From contig NZ_JACBFD010000033.1 of assembly GCF_013391405.1 (NCBI RefSeq), positions 1 through 64,000 on the forward strand: 64,000 nt of DNA. Reading direction: 5' to 3'. Positions 35,878 to 45,586 of this stretch are shown here, piece after piece. How positions within the stretch are numbered: position 1 is the stretch's first letter; every line of letters begins with the position of its first letter. Made by a program: the position numbers and the translations under genes. The notes beneath the pieces are model-generated. The model was given only the letters and a program-made list of their open reading frames with translations. It did not search any database and was not told where the DNA came from. This DNA is from Staphylococcus sp. GSSP0090. GTDB taxonomy: Bacteria > Bacillota > Bacilli > Staphylococcales > Staphylococcaceae.

Positions 35878-36106
35878 GTGATTCCTCTAAGAAGATCTGA
35901 CATGCATCACAACCACGGATACTTAAATTTTGACCATTCATTTCTAAAATACATGGTCCTTTAAACAAACATTTTTGTTTAATTTTTATCTTTGTTCCGT
36001 ACGTTAAACCTAATGCATTCAGTCTTTGAAGCATGTGCTTGTTTTCAATTTTTAAGTCAGTTACTGTATAATTTTTTTCTAAAATACCAGTCTTTAAATT
36101 TAACAT
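35870..36106 (-). CDS. feoA: FeoA SH3-like protein
   Basis: 78 residues from the ATG at 36106 (AAAGAG upstream; a GTG nine bases earlier is in frame). SH3-fold Feo[21 protein letters not shown], then [27 protein letters not shown]. It assists FeoB, probably by contacting its G domain. It overlaps feoB. A Fur box sits just upstream. Confidence 0.9.
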   Translation of the reverse strand: MLNLKTGILEKNYTVTDLKIENKHMLQRLNALGLTYGTKIKIKQKCLFKGPCILEMNGQNLSIRGCDACQIFLEESHG

Positions 36107-36123
36107 ATATATCACTCTTTCAT

Positions 36124-36142
36124 AATAATAATCATTATCAAT
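36124..36142. promoter_or_regulatory. Fur box (feo operon)
   Basis: AATAATAA-TCA-TTATCAAT, right arm perfect and left arm six of eight, 18 bases upstream of feoA. The weakest of the four Fur boxes. Confidence 0.65.
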
Positions 36143-36481
36143 TATATAATTAGGTTTAGCACAATAGAAGTGCTTTAGACATTAAGTTTTTGAACATTTT
36201 GTTAAACATGATTGCCATATACATATAACTTTAATAAGGATAATTTTAAATAGAAAAAGGGTATAGAAAAGTGAGCAAAGAAATTGTAATTAGCCAGATG
36301 TAATATTACACTATAACCAATATCGAACTTAGCACAAGAGAACTTTTGTAATCAGCAATAGTTAGTTGATACATAATGGTTAACGACAACTAGGTGATTT
36401 GAACTCAATCCGATAAGTAATATATAAGATAAAAAATGCAGCTGGGTTTGTAAAATTTGCATTAATGTAGGAGGGATTCAA
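36143..36481. other. intergenic region
   Basis: Between the feo operon and the divergent 99-residue gene. I see no gene or repeat beyond AT-rich promoter-like sequence. Confidence 0.4.
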
Positions 36482-36781
36482 ATGGCTATCCGTGAAAATA
36501 AACGTATCAAAGTAAAAAGAGTCAATGAAACGCGCTCAAGTGGTATTTCTGTCATGATTGAGGAAGGTGGATTGGGAGCAGATCAGTATTATCAAATAGA
36601 AAAGCAAAACGCAAAGACGTCAGAAGAGCATTTGCATCAATTTGAACACGAAGTCAGTGAGAAAAGTGATGTAGAGTTGATCGATTTATTAATCGTCAAT
36701 GCACAAGAAAGTACAAATCGCGAGTATAATGAAGCGTTAAAAGTGATACAGTTAGAAGTATTGAAACGCATGGAAAATTAA
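36482..36781 (+). CDS. conserved hypothetical protein (99 aa)
   Basis: 99 residues, soluble and acidic, starting MAIRENKRIKVKRVNE. The second half is predicted helical (ELIDLLIVNAQESTNREYNE), with a likely dimer interface. RBS GTAGGAGG. I recognise no family; it reads as a conserved staphylococcal protein with its own terminator. Confidence 0.7.
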   Translation: MAIRENKRIKVKRVNETRSSGISVMIEEGGLGADQYYQIEKQNAKTSEEHLHQFEHEVSEKSDVELIDLLIVNAQESTNREYNEALKVIQLEVLKRMEN

Positions 36782-36808
36782 ATATTGAATCAATGTGTAA
36801 TAATAATT

Positions 36809-36852
36809 AAAAGTGAGGTTGAGATATTTGCTTATATCTCAACCTCACTTTT
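36809..36852. terminator. bidirectional terminator
   Basis: AAAAGTGAGGTTGAGATAT/ATATCTCAACCTCACTTTT with a five- or six-base loop; about 19 paired bases. Confidence 0.9.
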
Positions 36853-36943
36853 CTCAATTGTTAATAGTTTACATAGCCAGCTTATTTTAGAGACGATGGC
36901 ATCTGTTATTAAAAATTTGATTTCTGTTCTACGTATAAGTATA

Positions 36944-37780
36944 TTAGCCGTTAAATTCTAAAGGATTTGGTCCAATTCTACGATCTTGATTTAACGCATC
37001 GATGCGTGCGATTTGTGCTTGTGTTAATGAAAAATCAAATACATTTATGTTTTCTTCGATTCGATGTGGTGTTACAGATTTTGGTATTGTCACAACACCA
37101 TGCTCAATATTCCATCTAATCACTACTTGCGCTGGTGATTTTCCAATTTCATCAGCGATTGCAACGATTGTATCATCTGTAAGAATTTCAGCATTCATTA
37201 AGGGTGACCAAGATTCTATTTGAATCGATTCAGACGCAAGATAGTCTCTTAATGACTGTTGTATAAGGTATGGATGAAATTCTACTTGGTCGATGACTGG
37301 TTTGATAGAAGTATGTGCTTTTAATATTTCGAGATGTTCAATATCAAAGTTACTGACACCGATATTTTTGACTTTTCCTTCATTATATAAAGCTTCCATG
37401 CCTTTCCATGTTTCTATCATGAGAGATTGGTCTGTACCTGGCCAATGAATAAGATAAAGGTCTAAATAATCTAATCCTAAAAGCTTTAATGAAGTTTCAT
37501 ATCCGACTTGAACATTATCTCTACCGTAGTCATCTAACCATAATTTTGATGTGATAAACAAATCTGCTCTTTGAATACCAGCTTCAATGATACCTTCTTG
37601 AATACCTTGTCCGACCATTTCTTCATTACCGTATACGAAAGCAGCATCAATACTGCGATAACCACTTATAATCGCATGTTTAACAGCCTCTTTTGCCGTA
37701 TCGTTATTTTCCACTCTAAAAACGCCTAACCCTAATTGAGGCATTGTATTACCGTTATTAAATGTTGTATATTGCATCAA
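36944..37780 (-). CDS. aldo/keto reductase
   Basis: 278 residues. NADPH-dependent (beta/alpha)8 reductase with the AKR pattern: GYRSIDAAFVYGNEEMVGQG (Asp and Tyr), FITSKLWL (Lys), DLYLIHWPG (His) and VTIPKSVTPHRI for cofactor binding. Substrates are probably short aldehydes or methylglyoxal; 2,5-diketogluconate reductase relatives are alike. RBS AAAGGAG. Monocistronic. Confidence 0.88.
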   Translation of the reverse strand: MMQYTTFNNGNTMPQLGLGVFRVENNDTAKEAVKHAIISGYRSIDAAFVYGNEEMVGQGIQEGIIEAGIQRADLFITSKLWLDDYGRDNVQVGYETSLKLLGLDYLDLYLIHWPGTDQSLMIETWKGMEALYNEGKVKNIGVSNFDIEHLEILKAHTSIKPVIDQVEFHPYLIQQSLRDYLASESIQIESWSPLMNAEILTDDTIVAIADEIGKSPAQVVIRWNIEHGVVTIPKSVTPHRIEENINVFDFSLTQAQIARIDALNQDRRIGPNPLEFNG

Positions 37781-38073
37781 AAAACTCCTTTTTTATAAAA
37801 TAAATGAGTGCCTTGTTTATATTCGATATTGTAAAGGCCATATCGTAAAAAAGTAAGTACGCACTTTAAAGTACCTATGTCTTGGAGCATTTTAAACAAT
37901 CATCAGTGTACACGTGTATCTGAATCACAGGTAGATATTTAAATTAAGATATAGTCAAATATATGGAAAATGCAATAAAAGTTAATTCTTTCTTAAATAG
38001 CATATACAATAGATTCAAAAATCATTATACTTAAAAACATGTTTGTTTTAAAAATAGCAAGGAGTAATCAAAA
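37781..38073. other. intergenic region
   Basis: Divergent promoters for the aldo/keto reductase and the permease lie here. No other element seen. Confidence 0.4.
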
Positions 38074-39495
38074 ATGAATTTTATACAAAGTTTATTACGA
38101 AAAGAAGATGTATCGCGATATCAAAATAAAGATGCACATCTAGAACGTACACTTCGTGTAAAGGACTTTTTAGCTTTAGGTGTAGGGACAATTGTTTCTA
38201 CAGCGATTTTTACATTGCCTGGTGTTGTATCAGCGGACCATACGGGTCCTTCTGTAAGTTTATCCTTTTTAGTGGCTGCCATTGTGGCTGCAATGGTCGC
38301 ATTTGTATATGCTGAAATGGCAACAGTAATGCCGTTCGCAGGTTCAGCATATACATGGATTAGCATTTTATTTGGAGAGTTCTTTGGCTGGATTGTTGGT
38401 TGGGCGTTAATTGCTGAATATTTGATTGCCGTGTCCTTCGTTGCATCAGGTTTTTCTGCTAATTTAAGAGGGCTCTTAGACCCCTTCCATATTTCATTAC
38501 CTAATTCACTTTCGAATTCATTAGGTACGGATGGCGGTATCTTAGATTTGATAGCAGCAGTCGTAGTGGTTATCACTGCGTTGTTATTATCTCGTGGAAC
38601 TTCTGAAACAGCACGCGTTCAAAATATATTAGTTGTACTTAAAGTACTCGCAATCTTTTTATTTATTATTGTTGGTCTATCCGTTATAGATCTTGGGAAT
38701 TATGTTCCATTTATACCGGAATACAAAGAAACTGCTGCAGGTGCATTTGGCGGTTGGCAAGGTATTTATGCCGGAAGTTCAGTCATCTTCGTCGCATACA
38801 TTGGCTTTGATTCAATAGCAGCTAATTCTGGTGAAGCGATTAATCCACAGAAAACAATGCCGAGAGGGATATTAGGTTCTCTTCTCATCGCCGTAACACT
38901 CTTTATTGTTGTAGCACTTGTGTTAGTTGGTATGTTTGACTACAGTTCATATAAAAATAATGCGGAACCAGTCGGTTGGGCATTACGTACAAGTGGACAC
39001 GGTACGATTGCTGTGATTGTTCAAGCGATTTCAGTTATTGGTATGTTTACAGCCTTAATTGGTATGATGTTAGCAGGTTCACGTTTATTATATTCATTTG
39101 GTCGGGATGGCATCCTTCCGTCTTGGCTTGGAAAATTAAACAATAAAAATCTGCCCAACCGTGCATTAATTGTACTTTCAATTGTTGCAGTGGTGATTGG
39201 TGCAGTCTTTCCATTTGGATTCCTTGCACAATTAATTTCTGCGGGTGCATTAGTAGCGTTTATGTTCGTTACAATTGGTATCTATGCTTTACGTAAGAGA
39301 GAAGGTAAAGATTTACCAATGCCAGCATTTAAACTGCCATTTTATCCGGTTATGCCAATCATTATCTTTGTGTGTGTATTTGCAGTATTTTGGGGCTTAA
39401 GTGGACAGGCTAAAATATATACATTGATTTGGTTTATTATCGGTATTGTGTATTATCTATTTTATTTATTGAAGTCACAAAGGAAGCAGAAATAA
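38074..39495 (+). CDS. APC-family amino acid permease
   Basis: 473 residues and 12 hydrophobic segments. APC superfamily: LALGVGTIVSTAIFTLPG near 31-48 (the first helix break that binds the amino group), AGSAYTWISILFGEFFGWIVGW and FIAYIGFDSIAANSGEAINP-like text (VAYIGFDSIAANSGEA). YfnA-like branch. The substrate is not clear. Upstream RBS CAAGGAG. In S. aureus a similar permease lies near norB, as here. Confidence 0.85.
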   Translation: MNFIQSLLRKEDVSRYQNKDAHLERTLRVKDFLALGVGTIVSTAIFTLPGVVSADHTGPSVSLSFLVAAIVAAMVAFVYAEMATVMPFAGSAYTWISILFGEFFGWIVGWALIAEYLIAVSFVASGFSANLRGLLDPFHISLPNSLSNSLGTDGGILDLIAAVVVVITALLLSRGTSETARVQNILVVLKVLAIFLFIIVGLSVIDLGNYVPFIPEYKETAAGAFGGWQGIYAGSSVIFVAYIGFDSIAANSGEAINPQKTMPRGILGSLLIAVTLFIVVALVLVGMFDYSSYKNNAEPVGWALRTSGHGTIAVIVQAISVIGMFTALIGMMLAGSRLLYSFGRDGILPSWLGKLNNKNLPNRALIVLSIVAVVIGAVFPFGFLAQLISAGALVAFMFVTIGIYALRKREGKDLPMPAFKLPFYPVMPIIIFVCVFAVFWGLSGQAKIYTLIWFIIGIVYYLFYLLKSQRKQK

Positions 39496-39605
39496 GCTGC
39501 TCATATAAATGCTCACCAACCAATTTGAGTAATATACTTCATAAGAATTAAAATGGAAGTTTTAATTGAAAGTGTAAGTTGCGTCATGTTATAAATTTTA
39601 TACAT

Positions 39606-39665
39606 AAGGCTCCTCGTTTTAAAATTATGTAATGATAATTTTATGATTCGAGGTGCCTTATTTTT
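39606..39665 (+). terminator. terminator after the permease
   Basis: AAGGCTCCTCG...CGAGGTGCCTT with inner AATTAT/ATAATT, then TTTTT. Confidence 0.8.
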
Positions 39666-39781
39666 GTTATGCACGTGCGTTTCCAGTCATGTCATTTGAA
39701 ATCTAAGTAAATATCATCATATACATTTCATATATAAATAGATACAATTAATATAAATATATGAACAAAGGGGACTTTTCG

Positions 39782-40582
39782 ATGGATATTAAACTGATTG
39801 TAACGGATATGGATGGAACTTTTTTAAATAGTGACAGTCAATTCAATAGTGAATCATTTCAATTATTGAAAGAACACTGCGCACAAGCACAAATTCGTTT
39901 TGTGTTTTGCACTGGTAAACAATGTGAACGCGTTGAAAATATCGTCGGGGATTTAGCTCAAGATACATTTATTGTTGGAGATAGTGCGACAAGAATTAAA
40001 TATAACGGATCATTTATATATAATGCTACAATCGATCATCATAAAGGACAAGAAATTATCCAAGCGATTAGTGAAATTGATCCGACACAAACGATTTTAG
40101 GTTGTACTGCATCTAGTGCCTATGTACTCAATCACATTTCAGAAGCAGAGAAAAGAATTGTACATGGGTCGTATCAAGAAGTAACCTATATTAATGATTT
40201 TTCAGAAGTTGAGGAAGATTTTTTGAAAATTTCAGTGCATGACCCTAAAGCAAATTGTAAGGCGACGGCACAGCAAATTAAGCATTATGAGTCAGATGTT
40301 TATATCATTGCATCGGATGACGAATGGATTGATATTGCAGATTTAGGTGTTAATAAGGGGACGACGATACGTCGTATTCAAAATTTATTACAGATTAGCC
40401 CCGCGGAAACAATAGCATTTGGTGATGGTATGAACGATATCGATTTATTTAAAGCAGCTAAATATAAAGTGGCGATGGATAATGCATACCCAGAGTTGAA
40501 AGCAGAAGCGAATTTAATCGCGAAAAATAATGATGAAGATGGTGTGATACAGACACTCAATTTATTACTTGGATTCAAGTAA
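39782..40582 (+). CDS. Cof-type HAD phosphatase
   Basis: 266 residues from the ATG at 39782 (AAAGGGGA seven bases earlier; an upstream ATG at 39761 overlaps this site). HAD motif I VTDMDGTFLNSD, C2 cap domain, and motif IV AFGDGMNDIDLFKAA. Cof/Yci-type enzymes dephosphorylate sugar phosphates or pyridoxal phosphate. Stand-alone gene before norB. Confidence 0.87.
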   Translation: MDIKLIVTDMDGTFLNSDSQFNSESFQLLKEHCAQAQIRFVFCTGKQCERVENIVGDLAQDTFIVGDSATRIKYNGSFIYNATIDHHKGQEIIQAISEIDPTQTILGCTASSAYVLNHISEAEKRIVHGSYQEVTYINDFSEVEEDFLKISVHDPKANCKATAQQIKHYESDVYIIASDDEWIDIADLGVNKGTTIRRIQNLLQISPAETIAFGDGMNDIDLFKAAKYKVAMDNAYPELKAEANLIAKNNDEDGVIQTLNLLLGFK

Positions 40583-40729
40583 TAAATAAAAAATTAAAAT
40601 ACGTTAAAAAATATGATAAAAGCATAATAATGCATACTATAAGTGGCTGTTTCTGTGATATTATCTATCTAGTACATATGATTTTTATTTATATGTATTA
40701 ATATAGATTTTAGGAGGCGTTTTTTCATC

Positions 40730-42109
40730 ATGAGCAACGAACAGCAGTCACGCTCTAACAATAAATTGATTTTAGCAATTGTTTTAAGTGTATTAACGTA
40801 TTGGCTCTTCGCTCAATCGTTTATAAATATATCCACACAGGTGCAACAAACCTACCAAACGACACCAGGTATCGTTAATTTATCTGTAAGTTTAGCTTCA
40901 TTTGCCACAGGTATTTTTATGGTAGGTGCAGGTGACGTTTCAGATAAAATAGGAAAGTTAAAAATGACCTATATCGGTATTATTTTTGGTATTTTAGGTT
41001 CATTGTTCATCATAGTAAGTGGGGTAACTGCACTGTTATTAGTGGGTCGTATGTTACAAGGGTTATCTGCAGCTATTTTACTACCATCGACAGTAGGCGT
41101 AATTAACGAACAATTTAAAGGTAAAGAAATGCGTAGAGCATTTAGTTATTTAATGATTGGGAGTGTTGGTGGTATCGGTTTAGCATCTATGATTGGCGGC
41201 TTCATAGCTACATATATTAATTGGCAAGCAAACTTTGTTGTCTCTATCATTATCTCAATTATTGCTTTTTGGTTATTATGGGGCACAGAAGATATTGAGA
41301 AGGAAAAAATCGATAAACGTCCATTTGACTATATCGGTATGTTTCTATTTGCTGTCCTTATAGGAAGTATTACTTTATTCGCCACACAAGGTTTTGAACA
41401 AGGATGGTTTAGTCTTTTTTCAATTATTTGTCTTGTCATTTTTGTAATTTCAACGGTCTCATTTGTCATTTATGAACGTCAAAAACAGGCACCATTTATA
41501 GATTTTTCATTATTTAGAAATAGAGGGTTTGTGGGCTCGTCTATGATAAATATTGTACTTAATGCCGGTATCGGTACAACGACAGTGTTTAATATGTATG
41601 CACAAACGGAAATTGGCTTAAATGCATTTCAAGCAGGTTTAGTCACTGTACCATATGTCATTATGGCGATCCTAATGATTCGAATTGGGGAGAAATTATC
41701 ACTGCGTTATGGTGGTAAGCCATTATTACTTGTTGGACCGTTTTTCCCAGCAATAGGTATTATCTTTATCAGCTTGACAGCACTACCTCAAGATTGGTAC
41801 ATAGCTTCTGTTGTCTTTGGTTTTGTTATATGTGCCATTGGTAATGGTCTATGTGCTACGCCAGGTATTACGGTTGCGATATTAACGATTCCAGATGAAA
41901 AAGTAGGCTTAGCTTCAGGTATTTATAAAATGTGTGCCACTTTAGGAGGCGCTTTTGGTATTGCGTTATGTACGACGATATTTGCTGCTGTGCAAACGAC
42001 ATATAGTGCAAGTGTGGCCGCAACGGCTGCATTTTTAACGACGATGTTAATCATGATTATCGGTGTGATACTGACTCAAATTATTATACCGAAAAATATC
42101 AAGGCATAA
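40730..42109 (+). CDS. norB: NorB-type multidrug efflux MFS transporter
   Basis: 459 residues, 14 hydrophobic segments (DHA2 type). It follows S. aureus NorB from the start: NNKLILAIVLSVLTYWLFAQ, then VGRMLQGLSAAILLPSTVGV and EKVGLASGIYKM. NorB exports quinolones, biocides and host fatty acids. Monocistronic; RBS TAGGAGGCG. The neighbourhood (permease, HAD, norB) is consistent. Confidence 0.85.
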   Translation: MSNEQQSRSNNKLILAIVLSVLTYWLFAQSFINISTQVQQTYQTTPGIVNLSVSLASFATGIFMVGAGDVSDKIGKLKMTYIGIIFGILGSLFIIVSGVTALLLVGRMLQGLSAAILLPSTVGVINEQFKGKEMRRAFSYLMIGSVGGIGLASMIGGFIATYINWQANFVVSIIISIIAFWLLWGTEDIEKEKIDKRPFDYIGMFLFAVLIGSITLFATQGFEQGWFSLFSIICLVIFVISTVSFVIYERQKQAPFIDFSLFRNRGFVGSSMINIVLNAGIGTTTVFNMYAQTEIGLNAFQAGLVTVPYVIMAILMIRIGEKLSLRYGGKPLLLVGPFFPAIGIIFISLTALPQDWYIASVVFGFVICAIGNGLCATPGITVAILTIPDEKVGLASGIYKMCATLGGAFGIALCTTIFAAVQTTYSASVAATAAFLTTMLIMIIGVILTQIIIPKNIKA

Positions 42110-42173
42110 TCGTTAGTAAGCTTTAATATGTATTGAAAGTCTAAAATCTAAATAATTAGGTAAAAGATTTAAA

Positions 42174-42209
42174 AGTCTGGGACATAAATATGTGTCTCAG
42201 ATTTTTTTA
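42174..42209 (+). terminator. terminator after norB
   Basis: AGTCTGGGACAT/ATGTGTCTCAGAT, then TTTTTTT. Confidence 0.75.
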
Positions 42210-42218
42210 ATAAAAATA

Positions 42219-42258
42219 GCTCATTTTCATACAACAGTTATATTGTATGAAAATGAGC
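42219..42258 (-). terminator. terminator after the CocE-like gene
   Basis: GCTCATTTTCATACAA and TTGTATGAAAATGAGC are perfect 16-base arms (loop about eight). TATTTTTAT follows on the minus strand. Confidence 0.85.
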
Positions 42259-42281
42259 ATGACTAAAATCGAAATAAAATA

Positions 42282-43976
42282 TTAGTGATTTGGTATTACT
42301 GGTACAAGTAGATGTGAATCATAATCTCCACCTGTATAAATATTATGTGTGCCTTGATTGATTGTTTCATCATGTTCGTAACGTGTACTCAATCCTGGTG
42401 TACTGTTACCTTTCACCACTTCGCTGCCTTTAATAACAACTTGGATGCTTTCACCTTGTTTGAATAATGTACCAGAAGGTAGTATTTCAATTGCTACAGG
42501 TACGATTTCATCGTTGTTGAGTTTAGCTTCTTTTTCATGTGTGTGCCATGGTTGAAGTGGTGTAGATTTATTTTGATCTAATTCACGGTGAGAAACGCGT
42601 AACCATCCTGTCGCAACTTGGCCATTTTCAATGTGATTAAAGTCTGGGAAATTCACTTCTTCGCCTTGACGATTTATTTTTTTAATACCTACAAATAAAT
42701 CCATATCATCGGCTTTGTCGGCTGAAACCCATAATTTCAATTTCATATTGCCTGTAAGTTCAGTATCTTGATCAAACGTAGTGCTGAATCTTACTTCATC
42801 ATTACCATCTTCAGCTTCACTGTTATAAGCAACTTTAGCTGTATCTTGAGGTTTTTCACTATTAAGTGACATGTTTTGACCGTCTAAATATAAAGCAGTT
42901 GCTTGTGTATTTGGAAGTGGGAAGTTACTCGCATATTTTGTTTCACCTTGATAGAATTTATCTCTGACTTCGTAACTCACTTTAGGTGTATCTTGCCAAT
43001 CGTTGTCGACATCTTTAAGATAATAGTCAAAGAATGCTTTTTGTTGTTCAAGTGATTCACGAGCGTAGTATGTTTCCCATTCTTTACGTCCGTGGATTTT
43101 AAGCCATTTGTCAGTAGAAGATGCTTGTTTAAAGCCTTCAAATGTACCGCGGTTATGCAATCCTTGTGTAGACCAACTTGCACAAACGAACATTGGCACT
43201 TTGATTGCTGATAAATTTGCTTGTTTGCCTTTCCAATAATTATCAAAAAGTGGATGTTGATTTTGTGCAGCTTTTAAATCTTCAATTTCTTTTGTTTCTG
43301 GCCATCTGGCCACGATACCGTCATACCAAAATCTATAGAATCCTGTATCTGGTATGCCACCATGAAACGCAACTTCACGATACATATCGTTTAAGCCTTC
43401 CCAAGGAATCATTGCTTTAAGGTGTGCAGGATTTAAAGAAGCTACCCACCATTGTGTAACAGCTAAATAGGAAACGCCATTAGTACCGACATTGCCGTTG
43501 CTCCATTCTTGGACGCCAGCCCATTCAATGACTTCAGCGTAATCTTTGGCTTCTGATAGTCCCCATGGATAGAGTGCATCATTGTTATTAGAACTACCTC
43601 TTAAAGCGACTTTTACAACAATATAATCGTTTGGTACCCAATAGCCAGGATCTGGTGACTCTTCTGGTGTAAAGCTTGATGTTGGTATAGTGCCTAAGGT
43701 TGGCCATAAAGCGCCCATATTTGTGATTTTAGGTTTGTTATCTTTGCCGTAAGTATCTGCGGACATGACTACTGGAAATTGACCTGGTTTATTTGGACGG
43801 AATACATTTACATAAAGTACAGCGCCGTCTTGCATTGTCACAGGGATATCTTTTTCCATAATCATTTCTTGATTACCATATTGAATACTGTCTACGACGA
43901 TGTGGTTTGTACCTTCTGTTACAGATTCAATTGGTGTTACGTTTAATTTTGGATTACCTAACATTTGTTTAGTCAT
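42282..43976 (-). CDS. CocE/NonD-family X-Pro dipeptidyl-peptidase-like hydrolase
   Basis: 564 residues. Alpha/beta hydrolase: VMSADTYGKDNKPKITN early, nucleophile elbow GTNGVSYLAVTQW (Ser in GVSYLA), then a catalytic-acid region and a C-terminal jelly roll (AWYLDG-like, GTLFKQGESIQVVIKGSEVV). It hydrolyses esters or X-Pro peptides; the substrate is not determinable. No signal peptide is obvious, so it is probably cytoplasmic. RBS GAAAGGA. Divergent from a TetR gene that may control it. Confidence 0.83.
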   Translation of the reverse strand: MTKQMLGNPKLNVTPIESVTEGTNHIVVDSIQYGNQEMIMEKDIPVTMQDGAVLYVNVFRPNKPGQFPVVMSADTYGKDNKPKITNMGALWPTLGTIPTSSFTPEESPDPGYWVPNDYIVVKVALRGSSNNNDALYPWGLSEAKDYAEVIEWAGVQEWSNGNVGTNGVSYLAVTQWWVASLNPAHLKAMIPWEGLNDMYREVAFHGGIPDTGFYRFWYDGIVARWPETKEIEDLKAAQNQHPLFDNYWKGKQANLSAIKVPMFVCASWSTQGLHNRGTFEGFKQASSTDKWLKIHGRKEWETYYARESLEQQKAFFDYYLKDVDNDWQDTPKVSYEVRDKFYQGETKYASNFPLPNTQATALYLDGQNMSLNSEKPQDTAKVAYNSEAEDGNDEVRFSTTFDQDTELTGNMKLKLWVSADKADDMDLFVGIKKINRQGEEVNFPDFNHIENGQVATGWLRVSHRELDQNKSTPLQPWHTHEKEAKLNNDEIVPVAIEILPSGTLFKQGESIQVVIKGSEVVKGNSTPGLSTRYEHDETINQGTHNIYTGGDYDSHLLVPVIPNH

Positions 43977-44089
43977 TTAGTTCAAATCCTTTCTTGTTTA
44001 AGGTTAGTCTTGTTTTTTAATACACTTTTATCCTAAACTCAACAGTAAGGATGTACAACAATCAGTCACATAACATGTGTACGAAAATG

Positions 44090-44110
44090 GACAATGACCA
44101 ATGTATTGTC
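44090..44110. promoter_or_regulatory. candidate operator between CocE and TetR genes
   Basis: GACAAT-GACCAATGT-ATTGTC, perfect six-base arms, 36 bases before the TetR gene. Possible autoregulatory site shared with the divergent hydrolase. Confidence 0.4.
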
Positions 44111-44146
44111 TATTAACTTAAAGAAAAAGGAGGCATCTACTTTAAA

Positions 44147-44734
44147 ATGGCACAAGATCGAAGAGTTCGTAAATCACAAGCAGCGATTAAAAATACATTT
44201 TTAGAACTATTGAAAAAAGATGACTTTGAAGCGATTACGGTGCAGAAAATTTCAGATTTAGCGGATATCAATCGTGGTACTTTTTATGCATACTATGTAG
44301 ATAAGTATGATCTTTTAGAAAATATGGAAAATGAAAAAATCACTGAACTTCAAGCGTTTATTAAACAACAACATCAAGAAAATGAACCCGGTGTACCGTC
44401 TCATGTAGTAAAAAATATTATGTCTCATTTAATAGAACATATTGATGAAAATATCGATTTTTACAAAACGATGTTTGAACTCGGGAAAGCGTCCATGTTA
44501 CAAGAAAAGTTATACACGCTTATCTATAGTCATTTAAGTGCGTATAAAAATGATGATAATCAAATTGGTGACATGCCTTTTGATTATTTTATGAGTTATG
44601 TCTCAGGTGCAGGTATTTCAATACTTAAACATTGGGTGCAAGATAACAATAGAATTGATAAGGGTGAATTTGTGCATCATTTTTATAATATTGTGACAGT
44701 AGGGACAGTAGGTATTGTAAAACAATCCTTTTAA
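44147..44734 (+). CDS. TetR/AcrR-family regulator (1)
   Basis: 195 residues. N-terminal helix-turn-helix: FEAITVQKISDLADINRGTFYAYYVDKYDLLENM (in two pieces). The C-terminal domain is the helical TetR_C_7 type (MTCYTYMFELGKAS-like). Paralogue of the TetR at 45587. It lies between the divergent hydrolase and a membrane protein, so it could control either. RBS AAAGGAGG. Confidence 0.83.
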   Translation: MAQDRRVRKSQAAIKNTFLELLKKDDFEAITVQKISDLADINRGTFYAYYVDKYDLLENMENEKITELQAFIKQQHQENEPGVPSHVVKNIMSHLIEHIDENIDFYKTMFELGKASMLQEKLYTLIYSHLSAYKNDDNQIGDMPFDYFMSYVSGAGISILKHWVQDNNRIDKGEFVHHFYNIVTVGTVGIVKQSF

Positions 44735-44803
44735 ATGAAACGCGTAAGATATTGACCATGAAAAGTGGTGGCTAACATTAATAGATATATAGGAGCAATC
44801 AAT

Positions 44804-45466
44804 ATGAATAAAATCACATTAACATTTTTAGAGAAAATGACGGTTGTTATTACGCCGTTTCTTTTATCGGGTATTGCATACGCAATATTGGTCAACTTAT
44901 TATACATAAAGAAAATACCAGTCATTGGAGATCATATGCTATTTAATCTTATAGAACGTTATTATAGTGACTGGATTGTATGGGTTATTGTCGGTATCGT
45001 ATTTATTGTAGGCATTTTTATAGCAATGTATATTTATAGTGAGATATTAAAGATAACAGTAGAAAGAGATAAACTACATATTAACTTTAAAGATAAACAA
45101 ACAGAAATTTTGAAAAAAGATATTATGGCTATTTTCAAAGAGCAAAAAGAATTGGTTATTATCACTATGGATGGGCGTGAACGGATTAGAGCGAAGACGG
45201 ATTATAGTGAATCACGTCTGCAATCTATCTTTAACCAAGAACGCTATCCATGGCAAGAAGCAGATCCTTATAAAGACGCGTTTTATAAGTGGCAACTCAA
45301 CGATGATGGCATCACAGAACAAGCGAATGATATCTTATATAAACGACGTGAAGCAATAAGAGAAGATGAAGAAAGCGTCCGTGACGAATTAAAAGCAGAT
45401 TTATCAGAACTTGGTATTGTTGTTAAAGATGTGAAGAAAGTACAATATATTAGAGTGATCAAATAG
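44804..45466 (+). CDS. YqeB-like membrane protein
   Basis: 220 residues from the ATG at 44804 (ATAGGAGC upstream); an ATG at 44765 lacks a site. Two N-terminal helices (about 17-38 and 60-83) are followed by a soluble part with YSEILKITVERDKLHINF and a closing RREAIREDEESVRDEL. It matches the YqeB type in layout. Function unknown. The TetR stop lies 69 bases upstream, so an operon is plausible. Confidence 0.65.
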   Translation: MNKITLTFLEKMTVVITPFLLSGIAYAILVNLLYIKKIPVIGDHMLFNLIERYYSDWIVWVIVGIVFIVGIFIAMYIYSEILKITVERDKLHINFKDKQTEILKKDIMAIFKEQKELVIITMDGRERIRAKTDYSESRLQSIFNQERYPWQEADPYKDAFYKWQLNDDGITEQANDILYKRREAIREDEESVRDELKADLSELGIVVKDVKKVQYIRVIK

Positions 45467-45528
45467 AAATTGGCAACAACATCTAGTCAATAGCAAGTCA
45501 AAAATATTGAAAACTTAAGGTAATTAAA

Positions 45529-45570
45529 AAACCATCCACTTACATAAATACATTGTAAGTGGATGGTTTT
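45529..45570. terminator. bidirectional terminator
   Basis: AAACCATCCACTTAC/GTAAGTGGATGGTTT around a 12-base loop. Confidence 0.85.
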
Positions 45571-45586
45571 CGTGTGAAAACGGAAA

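Noticed and set aside
43205..43420. 71-residue plus-strand ORF in the CocE gene
   Set aside because: Antisense frame of a well-supported gene, without a start signal.
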